From: RFTU01 sp032122355
GTDB taxonomy: Bacteria; Pseudomonadota; Gammaproteobacteria; Burkholderiales; Burkholderiaceae_C
Assembly (NCBI GenBank): GCA_032122355.1
Contig: JAUMCS010000061.1
Location: 1 to 32,029 of the forward strand
Direction: 5' to 3'
DNA length: 32,029 nt
The translations under genes were made by a program, and so were the position numbers. The notes under the pieces are model-generated. The model worked only from the letters and a program-made list of their open reading frames with translations, ran no database searches and was not told where the DNA came from. Each line of letters opens with the position of its first letter. Within the stretch, counting starts at the first letter, position 1. Below, piece after piece: positions 24,250 through 32,029 of the stretch.

Positions 24250-25161
24250 TCAGATCGTGCTGATATTGGCGTGCCCTGTCATTAAAATCCATCCATCTTC
24301 CTCATCGCTAACTTGCAATGTTAGCCAAGGTTGATAGGCATCAATGAGCTCATTGGCTTGACGGGCAAGAATACCGGAGAGCACGAGAGAGGCATTTGGA
24401 GCTAAGCGCTGACAAAGTAAAGGTGCTAATAGTTTGAGTGGGGTGGATAAGATGTTTGCCAAAACTAAGTTGTACAAGCCGTGAGTGGTTTCGGGCAATC
24501 CAGCATTGAGTAAAACACCATTATTTTTGGCGTTGATTTGGGTGGCATCCACGGCTGCAGGGTCAATATCCACGGCATCAACATACTGAGCACCGTGTAA
24601 GCAAGCTGCCACGGCCAATATGCCTGACCCGCAACCATAGTCCAGTACACGGTACCATGCATCTTGTTGTAGGCTTGCCTTCTGTGCTATCCAGCGTAAG
24701 CACATCCGGGTCGTAGGGTGTGTGCCGGTACCAAAAGCCAGCCCGGGGTCAAGACGAATGATTTTTTCTGCCTCTGGAGGTATCTCATGCCAACTTGGAA
24801 CGATCCAAAACGAGGAAGTAATGGCCACTGGTGTAAATTGGCTTTGAGTAAGCCTGACCCAATCTTGATCCGGAACTTCTATTAACCCCTGAATATCAAG
24901 CTGGGATGCCCAATCTTGAGCCAGCAAAGTATCTGCCGCATGTGAGGCCATGTTTTGGTCTTGAAATAATGCACTCAATGTAGAACGATTCCAACCCTCT
25001 CGAGGAGCCGGCATATCAGGCTCACCGAATAGTGCTTGCTCTATAGGCGTGTTGGCATCAGCATCTTCAACCGAGACGCAAAGGGCATCGAGTTCGGACA
25101 TTAATACATCAGATACAGGTTCGACCAGAACCTCCGATATCACAATCTTGAGTTCAATCAT
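24250..25161 (-). CDS. prmA: 50S ribosomal protein L11 methyltransferase
   Basis: This is a 303-residue SAM-dependent enzyme that trimethylates ribosomal protein L11. The N-terminal substrate-recognition domain (MIELKIVISEVLVEPVSDVL) precedes the PrmA signature DPGLAFGTGTHPTT. The SAM motif LDYGCGSGILA and the ANILSTPL motif, equivalent to NPPY in other N-methyltransferases, follow. ATG 25161 was chosen because it gives the family start and overlaps the accC stop by four bases (25158-25161). The frame stays open for 19 codons upstream, inside accC. Linkage to accB and accC is common in betaproteobacteria. Confidence 0.95.
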   Translation of the reverse strand: MIELKIVISEVLVEPVSDVLMSELDALCVSVEDADANTPIEQALFGEPDMPAPREGWNRSTLSALFQDQNMASHAADTLLAQDWASQLDIQGLIEVPDQDWVRLTQSQFTPVAITSSFWIVPSWHEIPPEAEKIIRLDPGLAFGTGTHPTTRMCLRWIAQKASLQQDAWYRVLDYGCGSGILAVAACLHGAQYVDAVDIDPAAVDATQINAKNNGVLLNAGLPETTHGLYNLVLANILSTPLKLLAPLLCQRLAPNASLVLSGILARQANELIDAYQPWLTLQVSDEEDGWILMTGHANISTI

Positions 25162-26507
25162 CGGCGATGTTCTTGTAGCCAATGCTCTAGGTAATGAATG
25201 CTGGTGCCGCCTTCGCAAAATTTGGCATCAGTCATCAACTCTTTGTGCAGCGGTATGTTTGTTTGTATACCGTCAACGAGGGTTTCAGAAAGGGCGGTAC
25301 GCATTCTGGATAAGGCTTGTTCACGGGTTTCTCCGTAAACGATGATTTTACCCACCATGCTGTCGTAGTGAGGTGGTACAAAATAATTCGTGTAAATGTG
25401 AGAATCTACCCGTACACCAGGTCCGCCTGGCGCATGCCACATCGTGATTTTTCCAGGTGATGGAGTGAATTTGAAAGGGTCTTCCGCATTGATACGGCAC
25501 TCAATGGCATGCCCCCGTTGTGTTATGTTCCTTTGGGTGAAGGGGAGTTTTTCGCCATAGGCAACACGGATTTGCATTTGTACGATGTCAATGCCTGTGA
25601 CCAATTCAGTTACAGGATGCTCAACTTGTACACGGGTATTCATTTCAATGAAATAGAACTCCCCATTCTCATACAAAAATTCAAAGGTGCCCGCACCGCG
25701 ATAACCAATCTTTTTGCACGCCGCAGCACACCGTTCTCCAATTTTTTCAATGACTTTGCGAGGAATACCAGGCGCAGGTGCTTCTTCAATCACCTTTTGA
25801 TGGCGACGTTGCATCGAACAATCACGCTCACCCAGCCAAACCGCATTTCGATGCTGATCGGCTAAGATTTGAATCTCAATATGGCGCGGGTTTTCCAGAA
25901 ATTTTTCCATGTATACCGCCGGATTTCCAAAAGCGGCACCCGCCTCCGTACGTGTGGTTTGCACTGCATGAATGAGGGCAGCCTCTGTATGAACCACGCG
26001 CATACCGCGCCCACCGCCTCCGCCAGCGGCTTTGATAATCACGGGGTAACCAATGCTGCGGGCGATACGGATAATTTCTTTGGGGTCATCAGGTAAAGCT
26101 CCTTCTGAACCCGGTACACAAGGCACTCCCGCTTTAATCATGGCTTGTTTAGCAGAAACTTTATCACCCATGATGCGAATGGCTTCAGAGGTGGGCCCAA
26201 TAAAAACAAAGCCACTTTTTTCAACGCGCTCAGCAAAATCTGCATTCTCACTAAGGAAACCATAGCCAGGGTGTATGGCCTCCGCATCCGTCACTTCTGC
26301 TGTAGAGATGATGGCGGGCATATTGAGGTAACTTTGCGCAGAAGGGGCAGGGCCTATACAGACTGCCTCATCAGCAAGTCGCACGTATTTCGCTTCACGG
26401 TCAGCTTCTGAGTAGACCACAACGGATTTGATGCCCATTTCTTTACAGGCACGCTGAATGCGCAAAGCAATTTCACCACGATTGGCGATCAGTATTTTAT
26501 TGAACAT
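25158..26507 (-). CDS. accC: acetyl-CoA carboxylase, biotin carboxylase subunit
   Basis: This is a 449-residue ATP-grasp enzyme that carboxylates the biotin of AccB with bicarbonate and ATP, the first half of malonyl-CoA formation in fatty acid synthesis. Visible landmarks are the N-terminal MFNKILIANRGEIALRI, the glycine-rich ATP lid GGGGRGMRVV, the LGERDCSMQRRHQKV stretch, and the metal and catalytic region EMNTRVQVEHPVTE. The length matches E. coli AccC. It follows accB by 26 bases without its own clear promoter, and its TGA overlaps the prmA ATG, so all are likely read from the accB promoter. Confidence 0.97.
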   Translation of the reverse strand: MFNKILIANRGEIALRIQRACKEMGIKSVVVYSEADREAKYVRLADEAVCIGPAPSAQSYLNMPAIISTAEVTDAEAIHPGYGFLSENADFAERVEKSGFVFIGPTSEAIRIMGDKVSAKQAMIKAGVPCVPGSEGALPDDPKEIIRIARSIGYPVIIKAAGGGGGRGMRVVHTEAALIHAVQTTRTEAGAAFGNPAVYMEKFLENPRHIEIQILADQHRNAVWLGERDCSMQRRHQKVIEEAPAPGIPRKVIEKIGERCAAACKKIGYRGAGTFEFLYENGEFYFIEMNTRVQVEHPVTELVTGIDIVQMQIRVAYGEKLPFTQRNITQRGHAIECRINAEDPFKFTPSPGKITMWHAPGGPGVRVDSHIYTNYFVPPHYDSMVGKIIVYGETREQALSRMRTALSETLVDGIQTNIPLHKELMTDAKFCEGGTSIHYLEHWLQEHRR

Positions 26508-26533
26508 AAGGGTAAGCTGGGGTAATGCAATAT

Positions 26534-27010
26534 TTACTCGATAATGAACAAAGGTTGACCAAATTCAACGGGTTGGCCATTTTCAACCAAGATTTTCGTG
26601 ATCGTACCGGATTTATCCGCTTCGATTTCGTTCATGATTTTCATAGCCTCGATAATACACACGGCATCACCTTCTTGAACTACAGTACCCACATCAGCAA
26701 AAGCTTTTGCCCCCGGGCTTGCCGATCGATAAAAAGTTCCTACCATGGGTGATTTCATTGTGTAACCCGTTTCTGCTGCTTTGGCTTCTTCGGGGATGGC
26801 GGCAGGCGCCATAGGCTGCGGTGCAGCTGCAGGGATAACAATGTTGTGAGGCACAACGGATGGAGAAGCAGATCCATGGTAATGGTGTGCAATGGCCGCA
26901 GGATCGGATTTCACAATCCGCACTTTCCCTTCTTCTTCAGTTACCTCTAGCTCTGAAATATTAGACTCAGATACCAAATCAATTAGTGTTTTGAGCTTGC
27001 GCAGATCCAT
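26534..27010 (-). CDS. accB: acetyl-CoA carboxylase biotin carboxyl carrier protein
   Basis: This is a 158-residue carrier that is biotinylated and shuttles carboxyl groups between AccC and the carboxyltransferase. The C-terminal biotinyl domain has the acceptor Lys124 in EAMKIM. The usual thumb insertion region (SPMVGTFYRSASPGAKAF) is present. An Ala/Pro-rich flexible linker joins it to the N-terminal helical domain (MDLRKLKTLIDLVSESN). ATG 27010 is supported by GGAG five bases upstream (27016-27019, minus strand). The frame's upstream TTG at 27028 would place the ribosome site inside the gene. It heads a five-gene run with its own promoter. Confidence 0.96.
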   Translation of the reverse strand: MDLRKLKTLIDLVSESNISELEVTEEEGKVRIVKSDPAAIAHHYHGSASPSVVPHNIVIPAAAPQPMAPAAIPEEAKAAETGYTMKSPMVGTFYRSASPGAKAFADVGTVVQEGDAVCIIEAMKIMNEIEADKSGTITKILVENGQPVEFGQPLFIIE

Positions 27011-27037
27011 GTGTACTCCGTTTTGCAATTTGCATTT

Positions 27038-27065
27038 ATTATTGGGATGTTGATCTATTTTTCAA
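27038..27065 (-). promoter_or_regulatory. sigma-70-type promoter of the accB run
   Basis: On the minus strand, TTGAAA (27060-27065) and AATAAT (27038-27043) are 16 bases apart. Each matches five of six consensus positions. Transcription would start near 27030, giving a leader of about 20 bases that contains the GGAG ribosome site. This is the most convincing promoter in the window and serves the only sizeable upstream gap of this run. Confidence 0.5.
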
Positions 27066-27072
27066 TGATCAA
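27050..27072. promoter_or_regulatory. 23-bp dyad over the accB -35 box, candidate operator
   Basis: TTGATC (27050-27055) and GATCAA (27067-27072) form a perfect 6-base inverted repeat separated by 11 bases, centred on 27061, inside the -35 element. The spacing resembles a site for a dimeric regulator. It is not the FNR spacing (TTGAT-N4-ATCAA). The regulator is unknown. Confidence 0.35.
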
Positions 27073-27113
27073 AAGGTATAGTGTAAGGGATGATTGAGCA
27101 AAAAATAGCAACA

Positions 27114-27147
27114 TTTCATCGAAGATGAGTGATGAAAGGGTTTTTTT
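27114..27147. terminator. weak hairpin with flanking T-runs between the tlpA-like gene and accB
   Basis: TTTCATC (27114-27120) pairs with GATGAAA (27131-27137) across a 10-base loop. On the plus strand GGG and seven T follow. On the minus strand, the direction of the upstream gene, a run of six T begins eight bases after the stem. The stem is short and AT-rich. It could end the run that finishes with the TlpA-like gene, but the better-placed T-run faces the other way. Confidence 0.25.
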
Positions 27148-27154
27148 GTGTCCC

Positions 27155-27727
27155 TTAGCTGGAAATTAGCCCCGTGTGGGCATGTGCCCAATCTTGCAGC
27201 TCTAGGAAAGTGGTGGGGCCATTTTTTATTTTAATTAAATCGCCCTCAGCAGAAATGAGCGCGGTGCAAGGAAGGCCTGCAGGAGTGTTTTGTAATAAAC
27301 GAAGAGTGTTCAAGCCATTTTGATGGTTGATAGCTATAGGTAATTGTAGAGAATTTTTTTGTAAAAAGGCATGCACAGCCTTGGGCGAATCTAGTGCCAA
27401 ACCAAGGACTTGCCACCCTCTAGAGCCCCAAATGAAGTGGAATTTTTCAATTTCAGGAAGTTCATGTACGCAAGGAGGGCACCAAGTTGCCCAAAAATTG
27501 ATAATCAGCGGTTTACCTTGAAGCCGCGAAAGATTCCAGGGTTTCCCTTGAAGATCTTCCACCATAGTTTGCCAAAACTGAGCAGAAACTCGATTTTTTT
27601 GCTCGTTTTTCAAGCCTAACCAGGCACCAGTCGTAGTGGCGATAAATGCCGCACTCATAAAAGTGGTTTTTTTTAGAAAGATTCTTTTTGAAGAATCAAG
27701 GGTCGGTGGCTTAGGCACAGTAGTCAT
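27155..27727 (-). CDS. TlpA/ResA-like thiol-disulfide oxidoreductase
   Basis: This is a 190-residue thioredoxin-fold protein with the active-site WCPPC in NFWATWCPPC and the conserved proline region near TPAGLPCTALI. The N-terminus is basic, then weakly hydrophobic (FMSAAFIATTTGAWLGL), which fits a membrane anchor or uncleaved signal placing the thioredoxin domain in the periplasm. Members of this family reduce disulfides, often for cytochrome c or envelope proteins. The substrate is unknown here. It begins three bases after the mtgA stop and closes the run that also contains aroE and the exoribonuclease gene. Confidence 0.9.
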   Translation of the reverse strand: MTTVPKPPTLDSSKRIFLKKTTFMSAAFIATTTGAWLGLKNEQKNRVSAQFWQTMVEDLQGKPWNLSRLQGKPLIINFWATWCPPCVHELPEIEKFHFIWGSRGWQVLGLALDSPKAVHAFLQKNSLQLPIAINHQNGLNTLRLLQNTPAGLPCTALISAEGDLIKIKNGPTTFLELQDWAHAHTGLISS

Positions 27728-27730
27728 GAT

Positions 27731-28483
27731 TTAATGAGGAATATTGACTGCTGGCATACGAGCATTAATAGTGCTGGCTCGTGATTGGAGATATGAAGAT
27801 TTCGAGTTCTTCTGGAATCGTTTGGGGGCAGGTAACATCACAGCCAATTGTGCGCATTGGCCATTAGATAAATAACGAGATGTTTTTTTCATGTAATACC
27901 ATGCGGCAGCATCCACTCCAAATATTCCTTGTCCCCATTCAACATTATTGAGATAAATTTCGATAATACGTCTTTTAGGTAGAAAAGTCTCCAGCATCAA
28001 GGTGATGATTAATTCTTGTGCTTTACGAAAAATAGTACGTTCGCCTGAAAGAAATAAATTTTTTGCCAACTGCTGGGTAATGGTGGAGCCCCCGATGATT
28101 TTAGGTTCGATTTTTTTCTTGTGGTTGACTTCGGACATGCGTTGTGCACGCTTTTGATTCTTTGCCCAAGCTTTTTCAATGGCATCCCAGTCAACGCCGC
28201 CATGTGTTGTAAAGGTGGAGTCTTCACTGGCAATCACTGCGCGTTGCATGCACGGGCTGATGAGTTGAGCATCTACCCAATGGTGTGACCAAGTGAAATC
28301 TAGTGGCTGCTGAGTTAGCATAGCCACCATTTCAGAACGCTGAAATGTGGTGGATTCAGGCTGAATAAATTTCATAGCCACGATTCGAGCAGCCCAGAAC
28401 ATTTGTAGCGCAATGGTACTCACGAGCAGTAACAAGAAAAATTGCCCGCAAAGCCGCGCCCATGAATGTTTAGGGCTTGGCAT
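27731..28483 (-). CDS. mtgA: monofunctional biosynthetic peptidoglycan transglycosylase
   Basis: This is a 250-residue GT51-family glycosyltransferase that polymerises lipid II into glycan strands. It has an N-terminal membrane helix (FFLLLLVSTIALQMFWAA). The catalytic glutamate motif is SEDSTFTTHGG. The lipid-pocket motif GGSTITQQLAKNLFLSGER and the later KRRIIEIYLNNVEWG motif are also present. Compared with E. coli MtgA there is a Lys-rich insertion of roughly 15 residues before GGSTITQQ, as in related Burkholderiales. There is no transpeptidase domain. The gene overlaps the aroE 3' end by 14 bases (28470-28483). Confidence 0.95.
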   Translation of the reverse strand: MPSPKHSWARLCGQFFLLLLVSTIALQMFWAARIVAMKFIQPESTTFQRSEMVAMLTQQPLDFTWSHHWVDAQLISPCMQRAVIASEDSTFTTHGGVDWDAIEKAWAKNQKRAQRMSEVNHKKKIEPKIIGGSTITQQLAKNLFLSGERTIFRKAQELIITLMLETFLPKRRIIEIYLNNVEWGQGIFGVDAAAWYYMKKTSRYLSNGQCAQLAVMLPAPKRFQKNSKSSYLQSRASTINARMPAVNIPH

Positions 28484-29348
28484 GATTCAATCTTTGGCGT
28501 AATTCAGCCAGAATATCCGATGTGGTCGGACGCACACCACGCCATATTAAAAAAGCCTCAGCGGCTTGTTCCACCAGCATACCTAATCCATCACGGGCAC
28601 GCGCGCCATGCCTGTGTGCCCATTGAATAAAATGCTGGGCTGCTGCGCCATACATCAAATCAATAGCCAGGCAATTGTGGGCGAGTACGTTCGGTGCTAC
28701 AGGTATTTCGCCTTGCTTCAGGCTGCTGGCCGTAGCGTTTATGACGATATCCCAGCCCTGAGGAAAGCCATCACAGGCGTGGTGAAGTTCACATGAGTCT
28801 AGGACAATATTTAAATTATCAGCTAACGATTGATGCCGTTTAACTAAACTGAGAGCGCGGTCTAAACTGCGGTTTATTACACGGACATGAGAGGGTTTTC
28901 TTTCCAAAATGGGCCCCAAAATACCTGCTGCAGCGCCACCAGCGCCAATCAGTAATATACGTTGTTGCTTGATGGGTTGTTGTGCATGGCATTCTATGTC
29001 AGCAACCAAGCCGGCACCATCCGTGTTGTCACCAAACCATCCATCCGCATCAAAACGCAGCGTGTTAACAGCTTCAGCAAGTTTTGCTCGATGGCTTAAG
29101 TGCTGAGCAAGGTTAAAGGCTTCAAATTTGAATGGTACGGTGATATTGCAGCCCGATGCGCCTTGAGTTGCCAAGGATTGGATAGCGGCAGTAAAACCAT
29201 CTAATGCGCACCATATACGGTCGTAATCGATAAGCTCATGGGTTTGTTGTGCAAATTGAGTATGAATCCAAGGGGATAAGCTGTGCTCGACGGGGTTACC
29301 CAAAACGGCATAGCGATGCGGCAATTGGGGGTCAGGCAGGCTGGGCAT
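28470..29348 (-). CDS. aroE: shikimate 5-dehydrogenase
   Basis: This is an NADPH-dependent enzyme of about 292 residues that reduces 3-dehydroshikimate in aromatic amino acid synthesis. The shikimate-binding serines lie in NPVEHSLSP, the catalytic lysine in NITVPFKFEAF, and the partner aspartate in NTDGAGLVADI. The dinucleotide-binding loop is GAGGAAAG, and INATASSL follows. The start is uncertain because the frame runs far into the upstream exoribonuclease gene. ATG 29348 is chosen as giving the smallest overlap (17 bases). ATG 29360 is equally possible. No good Shine-Dalgarno is close to either, so reinitiation after the upstream stop is likely. Confidence 0.93.
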   Translation of the reverse strand: MPSLPDPQLPHRYAVLGNPVEHSLSPWIHTQFAQQTHELIDYDRIWCALDGFTAAIQSLATQGASGCNITVPFKFEAFNLAQHLSHRAKLAEAVNTLRFDADGWFGDNTDGAGLVADIECHAQQPIKQQRILLIGAGGAAAGILGPILERKPSHVRVINRSLDRALSLVKRHQSLADNLNIVLDSCELHHACDGFPQGWDIVINATASSLKQGEIPVAPNVLAHNCLAIDLMYGAAAQHFIQWAHRHGARARDGLGMLVEQAAEAFLIWRGVRPTTSDILAELRQRLNHAKP

Positions 29349-31377
29349 CTGGGCTATCATCTTCGAGCGAAATTGCGAGTTGTAAACCGGTTGCGCTGGT
29401 GGTGGTGATTTCTTCTTCCTCCTCATCTATATTCGATGCACCCGCCATATGGACCGGTTCTTCGATTTTCTCGATGAAAGAGGTATGAATTTCCAGAGAA
29501 ATCAGATCAACTTTGTGAAGTTTGGTTCGTATGCGTGTGCCACGCTCGAGGTGTTCTGTTCCTGCCACCTTAAAAACCAAGGGCAGGGTTTCGGCTCGAA
29601 CCAGCCCATCTTTAAGAACACTGGCATTAATATCGGGCAAATGATTTTGCTCAAGCCAACGCAGCGTCCAAAATCGTTCCATATTGCGCTGAAATTCACC
29701 GTAGGCACTGTGTGCGTCTTCAAACTTACTGACGGTTGCATAAAGCTGTACATCTTTGGGCTTGAACGGGGCAGCCAGGGCAGCCATTCTCCCATGGCGT
29801 GCGCAGGCAATGATTTGCCACTGATTGACCAAATCAATATATCGCCGCAGCGGTGAGCTGGACCATGCATAATTTTGAACACCCATGCCAGCATGTGGAG
29901 CAGGTTTCGTTCCCATGCGCACTTTCACGCCTGGAGCCATACTGGCTTGACTGCGGTAAATAGCAGGTACGCCTAACTCAGCTAACCAATTCCCCCAGGT
30001 ACTGTTAGCAAGAATCATCAGCTCTGCAACCAGTAGATCTAATGGCGCCCCCCTACGACGCTCTTGAATCACCACGGGTTCCTCACCGGTAGGATCTTGG
30101 TCATAGGGCTTGTCCAGTTTGAATTGGTAGTCTGGCCGATTGAAGGTTTCAGGTTTGCCGCGGATCACTTCGCGCTGAGCCTTGAGATGCTGGGCCAAAC
30201 GGAAGCAGAAGGCCAATTCAGGGTGAAAAGGGTAGGGGGCTGAATCGGGGGTATGCGGAGTTTGCAGGCTATCGGGTGTCACCAACTCTTCCAAATGATC
30301 CAGCCTTAAATTAGCCCTGACAGGGACGCGTTCAAGCTGGGTGCGTTGTGCTTGAATCTCCAAGGTTTGCTCGTTGAGGGTGATATATAAACTCACGGCA
30401 GGGTTGGCCCGTCCTTCGGATAAGGTGAAGTTTTCCACGATGTCGGGTGGCAGCATGGTAATTTTATGCCCAGGCATATAAACGGTAGATAGTCGGGTGC
30501 CAGCCAATTGATTCAAGGAACTGTCTGGTGTAATGGCCAAGGCTGGTGCCGCAATGTGAATGCCCAGTTCTATGGTTCCCGTGCTCAATCCTTGTACAGA
30601 TATGGCATCATCAATTTCAGTCGTACTAGAGTCGTCGATCGAAAACGCTTGAACAGCAGCCAGCGGTAAATCTTCGGTAAGGGTGGGGTTTTCTAGTTTT
30701 GGAAACTGAGTACCTTTAGGAAATTGCTCGAATAAAAAACGGCGCCAGTGGAATTCGTATGCACTGGTGATCGCGCCGGCATTTCGAAGTAAATCCAGGG
30801 GAGATTGTTGACTGCGCCGAGATGCCTCAACAACAGCCTTGTATTCAGGGCCATTTTTATCAGGCTTAAATAGAATTTTATAGAGTTGATCGGTAATAGG
30901 AGAGGGGCAATTACCAGCCAGCAAATCATCGGCCCAAGCTTGAATTTGGGCCAAGGTTTGTTGTTTGCGTTCGATCGCAAGAAGCGCTGCCTTCACCGTT
31001 TCTTTAGAGGCTTTTTTGAATTGCCCTTTGCCTAGCCTACGGAAGTAATGCGGGGCCTCAAATAGCTTGAAAAGTGCGGCGGTTTGTTCAGCTATGCTGG
31101 GATTATTTTGAAAATACTCAGAGGCTAGCTCGGTAAAGCTGAAATCCGTTTTAGGTGCAAATTCCCAAGCCAAATCAAGGTCAATGTCTTGAGCCAATGC
31201 TTGAGCCTGCGCAAATAACTGCGCCGGGTTGGTTTGCACAAAACGCAGCATGACCTGAGCGGTTTTTACCTTCACTCTTTTACCGGAATCCAACTCCACC
31301 TGGAGAGAGGTTTCGGCTTCAGATAGGATACGGCCCGCATGAAAGCGGCCAGATTCTTCAAATAGGGCGTAGTTCAC
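29332..31377 (-). CDS. RNB-family (RNase II-like) 3'-5' exoribonuclease
   Basis: This is a 681-residue RNase II/RNB protein. The catalytic acidic cluster is IDDSSTTEIDDAIS, with Asp248, Asp256 and Asp257 matching three of the four aspartates of E. coli RNase II and Glu254 replacing the fourth. The N-terminus (MNYALFEESGRFHAG) is a small beta domain rather than the two cold-shock domains of RNase R. The RNB core continues through NFTLSEGRANPAVSLY and SSPLRRYIDLVNQWQ, followed by a short S1-like tail ending in an acidic run of five Glu. The start codon is GTG at 31377, 14 bases after the upstream stop, with no clear ribosome site. It is distinct from rnb and rnr of E. coli, so no symbol is given. 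Confidence 0.88.
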   Translation of the reverse strand: MNYALFEESGRFHAGRILSEAETSLQVELDSGKRVKVKTAQVMLRFVQTNPAQLFAQAQALAQDIDLDLAWEFAPKTDFSFTELASEYFQNNPSIAEQTAALFKLFEAPHYFRRLGKGQFKKASKETVKAALLAIERKQQTLAQIQAWADDLLAGNCPSPITDQLYKILFKPDKNGPEYKAVVEASRRSQQSPLDLLRNAGAITSAYEFHWRRFLFEQFPKGTQFPKLENPTLTEDLPLAAVQAFSIDDSSTTEIDDAISVQGLSTGTIELGIHIAAPALAITPDSSLNQLAGTRLSTVYMPGHKITMLPPDIVENFTLSEGRANPAVSLYITLNEQTLEIQAQRTQLERVPVRANLRLDHLEELVTPDSLQTPHTPDSAPYPFHPELAFCFRLAQHLKAQREVIRGKPETFNRPDYQFKLDKPYDQDPTGEEPVVIQERRRGAPLDLLVAELMILANSTWGNWLAELGVPAIYRSQASMAPGVKVRMGTKPAPHAGMGVQNYAWSSSPLRRYIDLVNQWQIIACARHGRMAALAAPFKPKDVQLYATVSKFEDAHSAYGEFQRNMERFWTLRWLEQNHLPDINASVLKDGLVRAETLPLVFKVAGTEHLERGTRIRTKLHKVDLISLEIHTSFIEKIEEPVHMAGASNIDEEEEEITTTSATGLQLAISLEDDSPDAQPA

Positions 31378-31391
31378 AGATGTTAGTCTTG

Positions 31392-32029
31392 TTAGGGGGC
31401 TGTTCTAAGCAGTGAAGCGTTGAGGCTTTCACTTAAGGTATTGAGCGCATCTTCCAGATGATACTGAGATAGGGTATCCCACTTGTTTTTATGAATGGCG
31501 GATTGCAGTTGCGTTTGCAATCTTCGGGCAACTTGCCGATTAACGGCCATGGCCTCCGTGGTTGATGATGCGCTAGGGCGAACCAGATTTCCAACCACTC
31601 GACGCAAATATTCACGCTGCAATTGACGACGCAAACTATCAATCGTTTGTAAATTGCTGGCCATCAAAGGTGGGTTAAATACTTCCACCCACACACTGTT
31701 GAGTAGGCTTTGCTGTACTTCAACATAACTGAGTGTTTGTACAGGTGGGGTCACCAAATTTTCAGATTCAGCTAAGCGGTTAGCCAGTGCTTCCGAAATC
31801 AGCGCATCAAAGACAGTACGCTGAATTTGAAGGATAGATTGCATTAAGTTGAAGTCTTTGTTTGAGGCCGGTTGGTATGAGAAGGTTCGGTCGAACTGAT
31901 CTAAACCAAGCCGACTGAGGATTTCGGGCTCAAATCGAAATGATTGACTGTTAAAGAAATGTTCAATGAGGCTACTGAGTGCTTGTCTTTGTCGAGCGAT
32001 GGATAGAGGCTCAAATACGGGTTTTTTAG
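31392..32029 (-). CDS. C-terminal part of a probable zinc-dependent metalloprotease (DUF5117/DUF4953 type), 5' end outside window
   Basis: The frame is open from the TAA at 31392-31394 to the window edge, giving about 212 residues. No ATG, GTG or TTG occurs in frame upstream of the Met at 31844, so the gene must extend beyond the window rather than start there. The residues start KKPVFEPLSIARQRQALSSL, continue with VFDALISEALANRLAESE and LRRQLQREYLRRVVGNLVRP, and end in a helical tail (YHLEDALNTLSESLNASL). This helical pattern resembles the C-terminal end of large DUF4953-type metalloproteases, where the HExxH site would be far upstream and is not visible here. The assignment is pattern recognition only. 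An unrelated helical protein cannot be excluded. Confidence 0.5.
   Translation of the reverse strand, partial: KKPVFEPLSIARQRQALSSLIEHFFNSQSFRFEPEILSRLGLDQFDRTFSYQPASNKDFNLMQSILQIQRTVFDALISEALANRLAESENLVTPPVQTLSYVEVQQSLLNSVWVEVFNPPLMASNLQTIDSLRRQLQREYLRRVVGNLVRPSASSTTEAMAVNRQVARRLQTQLQSAIHKNKWDTLSQYHLEDALNTLSESLNASLLRTAP

Noticed and set aside
27050..27072. FNR box upstream of accB
   Set aside because: FNR sites have TTGAT and ATCAA separated by four bases. Here the half-sites are much farther apart, so only an unspecified dyad is reported.
27155..32029. Possible defence or secretion island at the end of the window
   Set aside because: The genes are ordinary housekeeping ones (aroE, mtgA, exoribonuclease, thioredoxin-like, a metalloprotease fragment) with no mobile-element signs or composition break.

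Overview
The window reads as a densely packed chromosomal segment of a betaproteobacterium, most likely order Burkholderiales (Alcaligenaceae-like). The evidence is protein style and gene order: smc-zipA-ligA, queF-dapC-dapD-dapE-prmB, rsmB-DUF4390-NtrY-like kinase-short Fis-type regulator, accB-accC-prmA-DUF3426-PfkB kinase, and RNB exoribonuclease-aroE-mtgA. Base composition looks clearly less GC-rich than is usual for that order. No tRNA, rRNA, CRISPR array, insertion sequence, phage gene or pseudogene was seen, and no intergenic gap exceeds 150 bp.

Layout. Positions 1-2724 (+) hold the 3' end of dnaE and a patatin-like lipase gene. Positions 2725-9225 (-) hold a six-gene run, queF, dapC, dapD, dapE, prmB and a YheS-type ABC-F gene. 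It covers the reduction of preQ0 for queuosine, the succinylase branch of lysine/diaminopimelate synthesis, and two ribosome-directed proteins. Positions 9316-15994 (+) hold smc, zipA and ligA: chromosome organisation, division and DNA joining. Positions 16015-21105 (-) hold rsmB, a DUF4390 gene, an NtrY-like sensor kinase and a short response regulator. Positions 21150-22320 (+) hold folE and a BLUF blue-light sensor gene. Positions 22416-27010 (-) hold accB, accC, prmA, a zinc-ribbon/DUF3426 gene and a PfkB-type sugar or nucleoside kinase. Positions 27155-32029 (-) hold the C-terminal part of a probable metalloprotease gene (cut by the window end), an RNB-family exoribonuclease, aroE, mtgA and a TlpA-like thiol-disulfide protein.

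Within each run, genes are separated by a few bases or overlap. Seven junctions are four-base stop/start overlaps, so translational coupling is probably widespread. Convergent runs meet with 0, 20 or 95 bp between stop codons. The divergent starts of rsmB and folE are only 44 bp apart.

I found no convincing new multi-gene system. The best leads are small. LigA has lost the Tyr-Asp pair of domain Ia that normally helps bind NAD+. A folE-BLUF gene pair carries unusual residues in both proteins. A strong-looking accB promoter is overlaid by a 23-bp dyad. The NtrX-like regulator lacks the sigma-54 AAA+ domain.
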